From contig NZ_JABTEZ010000002.1 of NCBI RefSeq assembly GCF_015711605.1, positions 1 to 64,000 on the forward strand: a stretch of DNA of 64,000 nucleotides. The letters are read 5' to 3'. Below are positions 37,306 through 46,140 of the stretch, piece by piece. This stretch comes from Planomonospora sp. ID67723 (lineage in GTDB: Bacteria > Actinomycetota > Actinomycetes > Streptosporangiales > Streptosporangiaceae). The position numbers and the translations under genes were made by a program. The notes under the pieces are model-generated. The model saw only the letters and a program-made list of their open reading frames with translations, did not search any database and was not told the DNA's origin. Within the stretch, counting starts at the first letter, position 1. Every line of letters starts with the position of its first letter.

Positions 37306-37343
37306 CCGAGCAATCGCTTGGTTTACCAAACGGATCCGCTTGG
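37306..37343. promoter_or_regulatory. Tandem dyads of the shared family (sites B1 and B2)
   Basis: B1 is CCGAGCA-AT-CGCTTGG at 37306-37321. B2 is CCAAACG-GATC-CGCTTGG at 37326-37343, the same half-sites with a 4-bp centre, and is palindromic except for one pair. They lie between a divergent hydrolase/LLM operon and an LLM gene. Confidence 0.65.
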
Positions 37344-37376
37344 TCGGAGCGGACCGGGACGAGAACCGGAGGCCTC

Positions 37377-38210
37377 ATGCGGCTGGGTGTCACGATGTTC
37401 GCCACCGACACGGCGATGCCCGTCGCCGCGCTGGCCCGGGCCGCCGAGGAACGCGGTTTCGCCTCCCTCTACCTCCCCGAGCACACCCACATCCCCGTCT
37501 CGCGCCGTACGCCCCCCGCCGCCGGGCAGGACACGCTCCCCGAGGAGTACCGGCGCACGCTCGACCCGCTCGTCGCCCTCTCCCACGCCGCCGCCGTGAC
37601 CGGGCGGATCACCCTGGGCACCGGCATCCTGCTCGCCGCCCAGCGCGAGCCCATCGTGACCGCCAAGGCCGTCGCCACCCTCGACCACCTCTCCGGCGGC
37701 CGGGTGGTGCTCGGGATCGGGTTCGGCTGGAACGTGGAGGAGGTCGAAAATCACCGCGGACCGCGCAGTTTCAGCTCCCGCCGGGAGGTCGCCCGCGAGC
37801 ACGTGCTCGCGATGAAGGCGCTGTGGAGCCGGGAGGAGGCGGGGTTCGACGGGCTGCACGTGCGGTTCGAGCCCTCCTGGTCCTGGCCCAAGCCGCTCTC
37901 CGGGCCACCCGTCTACGTCGGCGGCGCGGCGGGCCCGAAGCTCTTCGCCCACGTCGCCGAGTACGCCGACGGCTGGATGCCGATCGGCGGCCGGGGGGTG
38001 AGGGCCGCGCTCCCTGCGCTGCGCGAGGCATGCGAGAAGGCCGGGCGCCCGATGGCGAAAGTGATCCCGTTCGGCACGCTGCCGAGCGTGGAGAAGCTCG
38101 GCTACTACGCGGAGCTGGGCATCGAGGAGGTCGTGCTGAGCCTGCCCAGCGCCCCCGCCGGACAGGTGCTCCCCGTGCTCGACGACTACGCCCGGTTTGT
38201 CACAGCATGA
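37377..38210 (+). CDS. LLM-class F420-dependent oxidoreductase, TIGR03619-like
   Basis: A 277-aa F420-type oxidoreductase. Motifs are GFASLYLPEHTHIPVSRRTPP, ALSHAAAVTGRITLGTGILLAAQREPIVTAKAVATLDHLSGGRVVLGIGFGWNVEE and YADGWMPIGGRG, matching the TIGR03619 F420 subgroup. ATG 37377 has a GGAGG site. It is divergent from the hydrolase/LLM operon and shares its two upstream dyads, so all four genes are probably coregulated. Confidence 0.88.
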   Translation: MRLGVTMFATDTAMPVAALARAAEERGFASLYLPEHTHIPVSRRTPPAAGQDTLPEEYRRTLDPLVALSHAAAVTGRITLGTGILLAAQREPIVTAKAVATLDHLSGGRVVLGIGFGWNVEEVENHRGPRSFSSRREVAREHVLAMKALWSREEAGFDGLHVRFEPSWSWPKPLSGPPVYVGGAAGPKLFAHVAEYADGWMPIGGRGVRAALPALREACEKAGRPMAKVIPFGTLPSVEKLGYYAELGIEEVVLSLPSAPAGQVLPVLDDYARFVTA

Positions 38211-38359
38211 ACCGGTCCCGCCCCGAACATCGGGACGGATACGGCTGTGCGGGGACGGCTGGACGGATACAGTCGTGCGGGATACAAGCGCCTCACTCTT
38301 GTTGACGGGCGGGGTCGCCTCTTCTTGAGTAGGGGGGATGGGGGCGAGGGGAGGCCCGC

Positions 38360-40333
38360 GTGCCGTATGCGCAGCCGCTCAAAGCGGGGGATCCCGACAT
38401 GCTCGGCGACTACGAGCTGGTCGGCCGGCTGGGCGAGGGCGGCCAGGGCGTGGTGTACCTCGGGATGCATCCCGCCACGGGCCCCGAGCCGTACGCGGTC
38501 AAGCTGCTGCACGGCTCGGTCGGGCAGGAGCGGGAGGCGTTCCTGCGCGAGGTGGAGCTGGCCAAGCAGGTCGCCAGGTTCTGCACCGCCCAGGTGGTCG
38601 GCGCGGGGCTGGCCGACGACCGTCCCTACATCGTCAGCGAATACGTCGACGGGCCCTCGCTCCACCGGGAGGTCGCCGTCGGCGGGCCCAGGGCGGGCGG
38701 CGGGCTGGAGCGGCTGGCCATCGGCACGGCCACCGCGCTCGCCGCGATCCACCGGGCCGGGATCGTCCACCGCGACCTCAAGCCGCAGAACGTCCTGCTG
38801 GGCCCCGACGGCCCCCGGGTCATCGACTTCGGGCTGGCCAGGGCGCTGGACGCGGCGGCCACCCAGACCGGGCGGGGCGCGGGCACCCCCGCCTACATGG
38901 CGCCCGAACAGGTGGAGGGGGCCGCGATCGACCCGGCCGCCGACGTCTTCTCCTGGGGCGCGACCATGTGCTTCGCGGCGAACGGCCAGGCCCCGTTCGG
39001 ACAGGACTCGATCGCGGCCGTGCTGCGCCGCATCCTCACCGCCCCTCCCGAGCTGGGCCGTCTCGACGGATGGCTCGGCGCGCTGGTCGCCGAGTGCCTG
39101 AGCAAGAGCCCCGCCGACCGGCCCACGAGCCGGGAGCTGCTGCTCGCGCTGCTCGGCGACGGCGACGGCGACGTGCGGCGGGCGGCGCGCGGCGCGGCCG
39201 CCGGGGGCGCGTCCCAGATCTCGGCGGCCGTGCTCCCGATGGCCGCCGGGGCGGCGGTCGCCGGGGGCTCCATCCGCTCGGCGTCCGGCCCGCCCGGCTC
39301 CGTGACGGGGGGAGCGCCCGCGGCGGGCTCCGTGCCGGACCTCTCCGGGGAGCCGGCCGGGATCCGGACCCACCCGGGCCGGGCGGCCACCAGGGCGTCG
39401 GTCGCGATGTCCGGGTCGCTGCTGATCAGCGCGGCGGTGCTGGTGGCGGTGCTGGTTCCGGCGCTGAGCGGGAACGGCGTCCCCGCCGGAGGCGGGCCGC
39501 AGGTCAGGCCCCCGGTGGGATCGTCGCTGCAGGCGGACCCCGGCGAGCAGCCGGACCGCGGCACGCCGGCCGTGCCCCGCGCGGACCAGGGTCCCCGGCG
39601 GGGAGGGCCCGCCGGGAGCACGGGGGACCCGGAGACCACCGCTCCGCCGCCCGCCGCCGGGATCGCGGTGCCGGCGCTGGCGGGGATGGATCGTTCCGAG
39701 GCGCTGCGCGCGATCAAGCGAGCCGGGCTGGCCGCCGGGACGGTCGCCCCGGCCGACTCCCGGGAGCCGATCGGCCGGGTGCTGCGAACCTGGCCGGCGG
39801 CCGGGAGCACGGTGGCGAAGGGGAGCAAGGTCGATCTGGAGGTCTCGGCGGGGGTCCCGGTGCCCGAGCTGGCCGGCCTCCGCAGGAAGGCCGCCGAGGC
39901 GCTGCTCGTCCAGGCGGGGCTGGTCCCCGGCGGGGCGACCCCGCGCTGCTCGGACAGTCCCGGAGGCCAGGTGCTCTCCAGCACCCCCGGTGCGGGCGAG
40001 CGCGTCTCCGCGGGCGCCTCGGTCGCGCTGACCGTGGCCAGGAGGGGTGCGGAGACTCCCGCGGTCACCGGTCTGGGCGAGGCGGAGGCGCGCCGTGCGC
40101 TGACCGCCGCGGGCCTCTCCGCGCGGGCGCGCCCGCGGCTGGTCACCGACTCGGCGCAGGCCGGGGTGGTGCTGGCGCAGAATCCGGCGCCCGGCTCGTG
40201 CGCCCGCCCGGGCGGCAGGGTCACGATCACGGTCGGTGTCGAGGCCCAGACCGGTCCCGGCCCCGGCGAGGAGTCCCCCCCTCCGGCCGCCTCGGCGGAT
40301 CCGCAGGCGCCGGAACCCGGCGCGGGCCCGTGA
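38360..40333 (+). CDS. Serine/threonine protein kinase with three PASTA domains
   Basis: A 657-aa transmembrane eukaryotic-like kinase. Kinase domain residues about 15-268: glycine loop GEGGQG (25-30), Lys48, catalytic HRDLKPQN (137-144), DFG (156-158), APEQ (181-184). A Gly/Ala-rich juxtamembrane part is followed by a TM helix at about 346-368, a Pro-rich linker, then three PASTA repeats (about 435-497, 500-561, 567-627) that in PknB-type kinases sense muropeptides or lipid II outside the cell. GTG 38360 has GAGGGGAGG upstream. It is a stand-alone gene, not in the pknB/ftsW cluster, so it is likely an accessory sensor kinase. Confidence 0.92.
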   Translation: MPYAQPLKAGDPDMLGDYELVGRLGEGGQGVVYLGMHPATGPEPYAVKLLHGSVGQEREAFLREVELAKQVARFCTAQVVGAGLADDRPYIVSEYVDGPSLHREVAVGGPRAGGGLERLAIGTATALAAIHRAGIVHRDLKPQNVLLGPDGPRVIDFGLARALDAAATQTGRGAGTPAYMAPEQVEGAAIDPAADVFSWGATMCFAANGQAPFGQDSIAAVLRRILTAPPELGRLDGWLGALVAECLSKSPADRPTSRELLLALLGDGDGDVRRAARGAAAGGASQISAAVLPMAAGAAVAGGSIRSASGPPGSVTGGAPAAGSVPDLSGEPAGIRTHPGRAATRASVAMSGSLLISAAVLVAVLVPALSGNGVPAGGGPQVRPPVGSSLQADPGEQPDRGTPAVPRADQGPRRGGPAGSTGDPETTAPPPAAGIAVPALAGMDRSEALRAIKRAGLAAGTVAPADSREPIGRVLRTWPAAGSTVAKGSKVDLEVSAGVPVPELAGLRRKAAEALLVQAGLVPGGATPRCSDSPGGQVLSSTPGAGERVSAGASVALTVARRGAETPAVTGLGEAEARRALTAAGLSARARPRLVTDSAQAGVVLAQNPAPGSCARPGGRVTITVGVEAQTGPGPGEESPPPAASADPQAPEPGAGP

Positions 40334-40362
40334 CCGCTCCGGGCCGGTAGGAGGCGGGCGGG

Positions 40363-40908
40363 TCAGGACGTGAAACCGGCCGCGGCCAGGGCGGCGGCCA
40401 GCAGGGTCTCCCGGACGGTCTCCTCGGGCAGGTCGATCGTCTTGACCACGGCGTACTGCAGCGAGCCCAGCACCGCCCAGGCGCGCACCCGGCCGGCCGG
40501 ATCGGGGTCGGGGCCGGCGAGACGGGCGTAGATGCAGTCGCGGAAGGCCCGCAGGGCCTCGCCGGGGGAGCCGGGCGGGGCGTCGTCGGCGCCGCCGATG
40601 TCCTCCATGATCAGGCGGATGACGGTGCGGTGCCGGACCGCGAAGGTGACCAGCACCTCGAGGAACGAGCGCTCGTCATCGAAACCGGACTCGATCAGGG
40701 TGACGATGTCCGAGGCCGCCGGGGCGAGCAACTCGGCGGCGAGCCGGTCCTTCGGGTGGAAGTGGTAGGCCACGGCCGTCTTGGTCACACCAACCGCGGA
40801 GGCGATGTCGGCCAGGGAGGTCGCGGCGTAACCGCGTTCGGCGAACAACTGGCGGGCGGCCTCGAGGATGCGCCCGCGGGTGTCGTAGCCGGGGTCGAGT
40901 GTGGTCAT
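40363..40908 (-). CDS. TetR family regulator of the MMPL transporter
   Basis: A 181-aa TetR repressor with helix-turn-helix at residues 10-60 (GRILEAARQLFAERGYAATSLADIASAVGVTKTAVAYHF). It is divergent from an MMPL exporter with a 125-bp gap containing the palindrome CTGTACGGACGTACAG, a likely binding site for autoregulation and control of the exporter. Confidence 0.88.
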   Translation of the reverse strand: MTTLDPGYDTRGRILEAARQLFAERGYAATSLADIASAVGVTKTAVAYHFHPKDRLAAELLAPAASDIVTLIESGFDDERSFLEVLVTFAVRHRTVIRLIMEDIGGADDAPPGSPGEALRAFRDCIYARLAGPDPDPAGRVRAWAVLGSLQYAVVKTIDLPEETVRETLLAAALAAAGFTS

Positions 40909-40971
40909 CGTCTCATTTCTCCGGCCGAGGGATTATTCCGGAATATCAGGGCTAGGCTTTTAACGTCGTTA

Positions 40972-40987
40972 CTGTACGGACGTACAG
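40972..40987. promoter_or_regulatory. Palindromic operator between tetR and MMPL genes
   Basis: CTGTAC-GGAC-GTACAG, a perfect 6-bp inverted repeat, lies 64 bp upstream of the regulator start and 47 bp upstream of the MMPL start. Confidence 0.6.
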
Positions 40988-41033
40988 GACGGTGTTACAG
41001 GGGTATGTCACCGATTTTAATAGGGCGGTCCCG

Positions 41034-43271
41034 ATGTCTGGTCTGCTTGGGCGGTTGGGCGGTTGGTGCGCACGGCACGGTGTGGCCGTGCTGGCGATCT
41101 GGGTTCTCCTGGCGGTGGGACTGACCGCGGGCTCGGTGCTGTTCCCCGGACCCGTCAGCAACAACGTCGCCATTCCCGGCACGGACGCGCAGCGCGCACA
41201 CGACCTGATGCGCGACGGGTTCGGGCCCGGCTACGACCCGGGCGGCACCGTCCAGATCGTCGTGCACTCCGCTGACGGCCCGCTCACCTCCCAGCGCCGG
41301 GTGCGCGCGGTGCACCGGGCGATGGACGAGATCCGCCGGGTTCCCCACGTGGTGGAGGTGCTGACGCCGTACCGGCTGGGCGGCATGGCCCCGAGCCGGC
41401 AGATCGGCATCATCACCGTCAAGCTCAAGGGCCACGACAACGCCAAGCTGGCCGAGACCACCGGGAAGCTCTCCGCGGCCGCCGAGCCCATCCGCGCACT
41501 GGGCCTGGAGGCGGTGCCCGCCGACTCCGGGACCCCGGCCGACAAGGAGATCAAGACCGGCGCCAGCGAGGTCATCGGCGTCGTCTGCGCCCTGCTGGTG
41601 CTGCTGTTCGCCTTTGGCACGCTGGTCGCGGCGATGATCCCGATCTTCACCGCGCTGGTGAGCATCGCGACCGGGTTGGGCGTGATCAGCCTGCTCGGCC
41701 ACGTCGTGGACGTGCCCAAGCAGGCCTCGATCATGGCGACGATGATCGGTCTCGGCGTCGGCATCGACTACGCGCTCTTCCTGCTCAGCAGGCACCGCAA
41801 GCTGCTGGCCGACGGCCTGGCCGTGCGTGAGGCGGTCCGCCGGGTGGCGGCGAGCTCGGGCGGGGCCGTGGTGTTCGCCGGCGGCACGGTGATCATCGCA
41901 CTCAGCGCGCTGATGCTCGGCGGCTTCCCGCTGCTGCAGACGCTCGGCTGGATCACCGGCATCTCGGTCATCTGCGCGGTGCTCACCTCGGTCACCCTGG
42001 TCCCGGCCCTGCTCGGCCTGCTCGGGCATCGGGTCAACGCGCTGCGCCTGCCGCTCGTGGGCCGCAGGAAGGCCGCGGACGGCTCCTCCGGCTGGGCCGG
42101 TCTGGGCGTCTGGGTCGCCCGGCGGCCCTGGGGCGTCCTCGCGCTCAGCGTCGCGGTCCTCGCCGCTCTGGCCGCGCCCGCCCTCGCGCTCACGTTCGGT
42201 CCGCTCGACGACGGCTACGGCGACCGGGGCACCGACGCCCGCCGCTCCTACGAGCTCCTCCAGGCGGGGTTCGGCCCCGGCATGAACGGCCCGCTCATCG
42301 TGGTCGCAGAGCTGGCGGAGAAGGCCGTCGACCGCGAGCCCGCGCCCGCCGTGCTCCAGACGCTCCGGGAGCGGGTCGAGGCCGTCCCGGGCGTGACCCA
42401 CGTCGCCGAGCCGGTGCTCAACTCCGCCGGGACCGCCGCGCTGGTCAGCGCCGTGCCCGACTACGCGCCCAGCGACTCTCGGGCCCTCGACGTGGTCAAG
42501 GGCGTGCGCGCGATCGAGGTGGAGGGCGCGAGCGTGCACGTGGGCGGCGAGGTGGCGGGCATGGCCGACGCCAACGCCAGGATCGCCGAGCGCACTCCTG
42601 TGGTCGTCGGCGTCGTGGTCCTGCTCAGCGCGCTGCTGCTGCTCCTGGCATTCCGTTCCCCGGTGGTGGCGATCAAGGCAGCGCTGATGAACCTGGTCTC
42701 GCTCGGCGCCGCCTTCGGCGCGCTGTCGCTGGTCTTCTCCCTCGGCCTGGGCAGCGGCCTGGTCGGCATGGACCCGCCGGTCGGGACGGACGACTCCTAC
42801 CTGACCACGCTGTTCTTCTCGGTGCCGATCGACAGCTACATCCCGCTGATGCTGTTCGCGGTGCTGTTCGGGCTCTCGATGGACTACGAGGTGTTCCTGC
42901 TCACCGCCGTACGGCAGGCGTACCTGAAGCACGGCGACAACAGCAGGGCGGTGGCCGAGGGCCTGGGCACGACCGGGCGGGTCATCACCTCGGCGGCTCT
43001 GATCATGGTCGCCGTCTTCGTCGCCTTCATCGCCTACCCGGACCCCATGGTCAAGATTTTCGGTGTCGGCCTGGCCGTGGCCATCGCGGTGGACGCCACG
43101 ATCATCCGAGGCTTCCTGGTCCCGGCCACCATGGTCCTGCTCGGCCGCTACAACTGGTGGTGCCCCCGGTGGCTGGACCGGATCCTGCCCAACCTCTCCA
43201 TCGAGGGCCACGACGAGGAGTCCATGGTCGAGGAGCCCCGCAAGGAGCTGGTCGGCGCCGGCCGCACCTGA
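41034..43271 (+). CDS. MMPL family (RND-type) transporter
   Basis: A 745-aa membrane protein with the two-fold RND layout: TM1 near residues 15-35, a large outer loop, TM2-6 (VIGVVCALLVLLFAFGTL, IGLGVGIDYALFLLSRHR), then TM7, a second outer loop, and TM8-12 (LFGLSMDYEVFLLTAVRQ). The GxxxDY motifs GVGIDY and GLSMDY mark the two proton-relay positions. MMPL proteins export lipids, siderophores or drugs. ATG 41034 is chosen; an upstream in-frame start at 40992 overlaps the promoter dyad region. It is controlled by the divergent TetR. Confidence 0.9.
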   Translation: MSGLLGRLGGWCARHGVAVLAIWVLLAVGLTAGSVLFPGPVSNNVAIPGTDAQRAHDLMRDGFGPGYDPGGTVQIVVHSADGPLTSQRRVRAVHRAMDEIRRVPHVVEVLTPYRLGGMAPSRQIGIITVKLKGHDNAKLAETTGKLSAAAEPIRALGLEAVPADSGTPADKEIKTGASEVIGVVCALLVLLFAFGTLVAAMIPIFTALVSIATGLGVISLLGHVVDVPKQASIMATMIGLGVGIDYALFLLSRHRKLLADGLAVREAVRRVAASSGGAVVFAGGTVIIALSALMLGGFPLLQTLGWITGISVICAVLTSVTLVPALLGLLGHRVNALRLPLVGRRKAADGSSGWAGLGVWVARRPWGVLALSVAVLAALAAPALALTFGPLDDGYGDRGTDARRSYELLQAGFGPGMNGPLIVVAELAEKAVDREPAPAVLQTLRERVEAVPGVTHVAEPVLNSAGTAALVSAVPDYAPSDSRALDVVKGVRAIEVEGASVHVGGEVAGMADANARIAERTPVVVGVVVLLSALLLLLAFRSPVVAIKAALMNLVSLGAAFGALSLVFSLGLGSGLVGMDPPVGTDDSYLTTLFFSVPIDSYIPLMLFAVLFGLSMDYEVFLLTAVRQAYLKHGDNSRAVAEGLGTTGRVITSAALIMVAVFVAFIAYPDPMVKIFGVGLAVAIAVDATIIRGFLVPATMVLLGRYNWWCPRWLDRILPNLSIEGHDEESMVEEPRKELVGAGRT

Positions 43272-43344
43272 GCGGGGGGAGCCGTGGGACCGCATCGGCC
43301 GGGTCTCGATCGCCGTCAGCCGCTGTCCTGGACGTCGCCGGTCC

Positions 43345-44448
43345 TCAGTCGAAGACGATGACGCTGCGGGCCACCGCGCCCTCGCGCACATGGCGGACGG
43401 CCTCGTTGATCTCCTCCAGCGGGACGCGCTCGCTGACCAGGCGGTCGAGGTCGAGGCGGCCGTGCAGGTACTGCTCGGCGAGCATGGGCAGGTCCCGGAC
43501 CGGGGCGGCGTCGCCGCCCTGGGTGCCCACCAGGCGGCGCGAGGCGAACAGCAGGCCGGGGTCGACGGAGATCGGCTGCCCCTTGGGCGGGCTGCCGACC
43601 ATCACGGTCGTGCCGCCGGGCTGGGTCGAGGCGAAGGCGGCGGCCAGCACGCCGGGCACGCCGGTGACGTCGAAGGCGTAGTCCACGCCGCCCCGGACGA
43701 TCCCGCCGACCTGCTGCGGCAGGTCGGCGGAGAGGATCGTGTGGGTGGCGCCGAACTCCCTGGCCAGCTTGAGCTTGGGCTCGGCCACGTCGGCGGCGAT
43801 GATCGTGGTGGCTCCGGCCAGCACGGCGCCCTGGACGACGTTCAGCCCGACGCCGCCGCAGCCGGCCACCAGGACGCTGGCGCCCGGCGTCACCTTCGCG
43901 ACGTTCAGCACCGCCCCGACCCCGGTGACCACGCCGCAGGCCAGCAGGCACATGGTGTCGAACGGCGCATCCTTGGCGATCTTCACGCACATGGGCTCGT
44001 TGACGACGGCGTACTCGGCGAAGGAGCCGATGCCGATCATCGTCCGGGCGGGGGCGCCGTCCACCGTGATCCGGGTGCCGCCGTCGCGCATGGTGCCCAT
44101 GATGGCGGCCGTCCTCGCCCGGCCCGAGCACAGGTGGAAGCGGCCGGCCCCGCAGGCGCGGCACCGGCCGCAGGGCCCGTTCATCGCGATGATGACGTGG
44201 TCGCCCGGGCGAACGCTCGTCACGCCGGCGCCGACGCTCTCCACGATCCCCGCGCTCTCGTGGCCGAGAACGAAGGGGAGCTCCCGCACGACCGGGCTGA
44301 AGCCGTCGAGTGCCTTGATGTCGGATCCGCACACCCCGGAGGCCTTGATCCGCACGCGGACCTCGCCGGGCCCGGGATCGGCGATCTCGACCTCGCGGAC
44401 CTGAAGCGGCCTGTCGAACCCGGTGAGTACGGCCGCACGCATCAACAT
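43345..44448 (-). CDS. Zinc-dependent alcohol dehydrogenase (MDR family)
   Basis: A 367-aa medium-chain dehydrogenase. Catalytic zinc ligands Cys40 (GVCGSD) and His63-Glu64 (GHE), the structural-zinc cysteines at 93, 96, 99 and 107 (GPCGRCRACGAGRFHLC), and the Rossmann motif GCGGVGLN are present. The sequence resembles the class III/mycothiol-dependent and related alcohol dehydrogenases. It probably oxidises an alcohol in the surrounding catabolic regulon. ATG 44448 has GGGAG upstream. A dyad of the shared family (44565-44580) lies about 120 bp upstream. Confidence 0.88.
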   Translation of the reverse strand: MLMRAAVLTGFDRPLQVREVEIADPGPGEVRVRIKASGVCGSDIKALDGFSPVVRELPFVLGHESAGIVESVGAGVTSVRPGDHVIIAMNGPCGRCRACGAGRFHLCSGRARTAAIMGTMRDGGTRITVDGAPARTMIGIGSFAEYAVVNEPMCVKIAKDAPFDTMCLLACGVVTGVGAVLNVAKVTPGASVLVAGCGGVGLNVVQGAVLAGATTIIAADVAEPKLKLAREFGATHTILSADLPQQVGGIVRGGVDYAFDVTGVPGVLAAAFASTQPGGTTVMVGSPPKGQPISVDPGLLFASRRLVGTQGGDAAPVRDLPMLAEQYLHGRLDLDRLVSERVPLEEINEAVRHVREGAVARSVIVFD

Positions 44449-44564
44449 CAATCCGCTCCCGTCGCGCAGAAGGCCCGTCCGCGGTCCCGTTCCGCAGGCC
44501 CGATCCGGGGAGCCGGCCCGCGGGCCCGGCCCGTTCCGCACGCTAGCCCCGCTCGTTGATTAAA

Positions 44565-44580
44565 GCAAGCAGTTGCTTGG
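44565..44580. promoter_or_regulatory. Shared-family dyad (site C)
   Basis: GCAAGCA-GT-TGCTTGG, palindromic over CAAGCA/TGCTTG, lies between the zinc alcohol dehydrogenase and the ABC transporter operon. Confidence 0.6.
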
Positions 44581-44653
44581 TATGCGGACAGGGCGCAACG
44601 CTCCTATAACGCTCCATTGACACTCTGGATCGGCCAAACCTACGCTGACCAAA

Positions 44654-44669
44654 CCAAGCGAGCGCTAGG
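44654..44669. promoter_or_regulatory. Shared-family dyad (site D)
   Basis: CCAAGCG-AG-CGCTAGG, a near-perfect inverted repeat 50 bp upstream of the solute-binding protein start, the closest match to the family consensus. Confidence 0.65.
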
Positions 44670-44718
44670 CCAAATACCCGGGTGGGGCGTGGCCGTGCGG
44701 CACGGCAGGGAGTGACCT

Positions 44719-45990
44719 ATGGGACGGCAGGCAGTGCTGAGACGGCAGGCGGTGCGGCTCGTCGGCCTGGTGGCCGCGGCGGCGCTCGCCGCGGGCTGTG
44801 CGGCCGAGCAGAAGGCCGCGGGCGGGGGCGACGCCGGCGGGACGGCCGGGGTGACCGACACCACGATCAGAGTGGGCGGGGTGCTCACGAAGACCAGTGC
44901 CAGCGGGTACTCCACCAAGGACGCCGAGATCGGCGCCAGGGCCCGCTTCCAGCGGGCCAACGACGCCGGCGGGGTGCACGGCCGGAAGATCGAGTTCATC
45001 GGGGCGGAGGACGACAACCAGGACGCGGCCAAGGGCGACGCGGCGGCCAAGAAGCTGGTCCAGAAGGACAAGGTCTTCGCGCTGGTCCCGGTGCACGGCC
45101 CCAACTTCGGCGGGGCGGTCTTCCTGGAGCAGCAGGGCGTGCCGTGGTTCGGCTGGGCGACCGGCCCGCAGTGGTGCGGGACCACGACCGGATTCGGCTA
45201 CAACGGCTGCCTGGCCCCCAAGCCGGGCGCGGGCTCGCAGACCTGGTGGGGTAACCAGATGGCCGAGCTGGTCGGCGGCTCCGGGGGCAAGACGGTCTAC
45301 GTCCAGACCACCGACTCCAGCGGCAGCAAGTACGGCGGCAAGACCATCTCGCAGTCCTTCGAGGCCGCGGGCTTCACGATCGTCGGCATCAACTCCGGCC
45401 TGCCCGCCGCCGCCCCGCCGCCCGACTGGCTGCCCTACGTCAACAAGATCATGACCTCGGACGGCGGGAAGGCTCCGGACGTGGTGGTCTCGATCATCGC
45501 CGGGACCAAGTTCAACGTCGGCCTCTACTCGGCGCTGAAGAAGGCCGGCTACAAGGGCCTGCTCACCGACGCCACCAGCTACGACGCGGCCATCCTGAAG
45601 GACCCGGCCACCGCCCAGGCGCTGGAGGGCGTGATCGCGGCCCCGATGTTCGAGCCGTTCGAGTCCGGCGCGCCGGAGATCGCCCAGCTCAGGGCCGACG
45701 TGGAGAAGGCCGCGCCGGGCACCGTGCTGACCCAGCACCTGGCCATCGGCTACTGGTCGGCGGACATCTTCCTGAAGGTCTTGGAACAGACCGGCAAGGA
45801 CCTGACCCGGGAGAGGTTCCTGGCCACCGCCAACGGCTCGTTCTCCTACGAGAACGCCGGGTTCGGCAGGATCCGGTACCCCAAGGACCACAACGAGCCC
45901 AACGGCTGCGGGGCCCTGGTCACGCTGGAGGGCGGCACCTTCAAGGTCGCCAAGAACATGAAGTGCTTCGACAACGTGCCGCTCAAGTAG
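44719..45990 (+). CDS. Branched-chain-type ABC transporter substrate-binding lipoprotein
   Basis: A 423-aa LivJ/LivK-type (periplasmic-binding type 1) protein. Lipobox LAAGC with Cys27 directs lipidation. The fold starts IRVGGVLTKTSASGYSTKDAEIGARARFQRANDAGGVHGRKIEF, typical of the family. The binding cleft region (WFGWATGPQWCGTTTGFGYNGC) does not look like a standard amino-acid binder, so another carboxylate or hydrophobic ligand is possible. It begins an operon with a fused permease-permease-ATPase and a LivG-type ATPase, from which it is separated by two hairpins. AGGGAG precedes ATG 44719. Confidence 0.88.
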   Translation: MGRQAVLRRQAVRLVGLVAAAALAAGCAAEQKAAGGGDAGGTAGVTDTTIRVGGVLTKTSASGYSTKDAEIGARARFQRANDAGGVHGRKIEFIGAEDDNQDAAKGDAAAKKLVQKDKVFALVPVHGPNFGGAVFLEQQGVPWFGWATGPQWCGTTTGFGYNGCLAPKPGAGSQTWWGNQMAELVGGSGGKTVYVQTTDSSGSKYGGKTISQSFEAAGFTIVGINSGLPAAAPPPDWLPYVNKIMTSDGGKAPDVVVSIIAGTKFNVGLYSALKKAGYKGLLTDATSYDAAILKDPATAQALEGVIAAPMFEPFESGAPEIAQLRADVEKAAPGTVLTQHLAIGYWSADIFLKVLEQTGKDLTRERFLATANGSFSYENAGFGRIRYPKDHNEPNGCGALVTLEGGTFKVAKNMKCFDNVPLK

Positions 45991-46004
45991 CGGCCCGAAG
46001 ACGT

Positions 46005-46078
46005 GCCGCTCACGAGCTGGCGGGCCGCGTGAGCGGCATGACGCGGGCGGCCGGGGCCGTTTCACGACGGCCCCGGCC
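46005..46078 (+). promoter_or_regulatory. Two intercistronic stem-loops after the binding-protein gene
   Basis: Stem 1 is 10 bp (46005-46014 with 46028-46037). Stem 2 is a perfect 12 bp (46049-46060 with 46067-46078) with loop TTCACG. Both lie in the 150-bp gap between the binding protein and the fused permease. They could act as an attenuator or as a 3' mRNA stabiliser giving excess binding protein. Confidence 0.6.
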
Positions 46079-46140
46079 CTCGCCGTGCAGGCCCGCCGTA
46101 CCAGGTGGATCCCAGGCGCGAGATCTCGGGGTGAAGACCC

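Noticed and set aside
43345-44448. Naming the zinc alcohol dehydrogenase as a formaldehyde or mycothiol-dependent enzyme
   Set aside because: Zinc motifs fit several subfamilies and nothing in the neighbourhood identifies the substrate.
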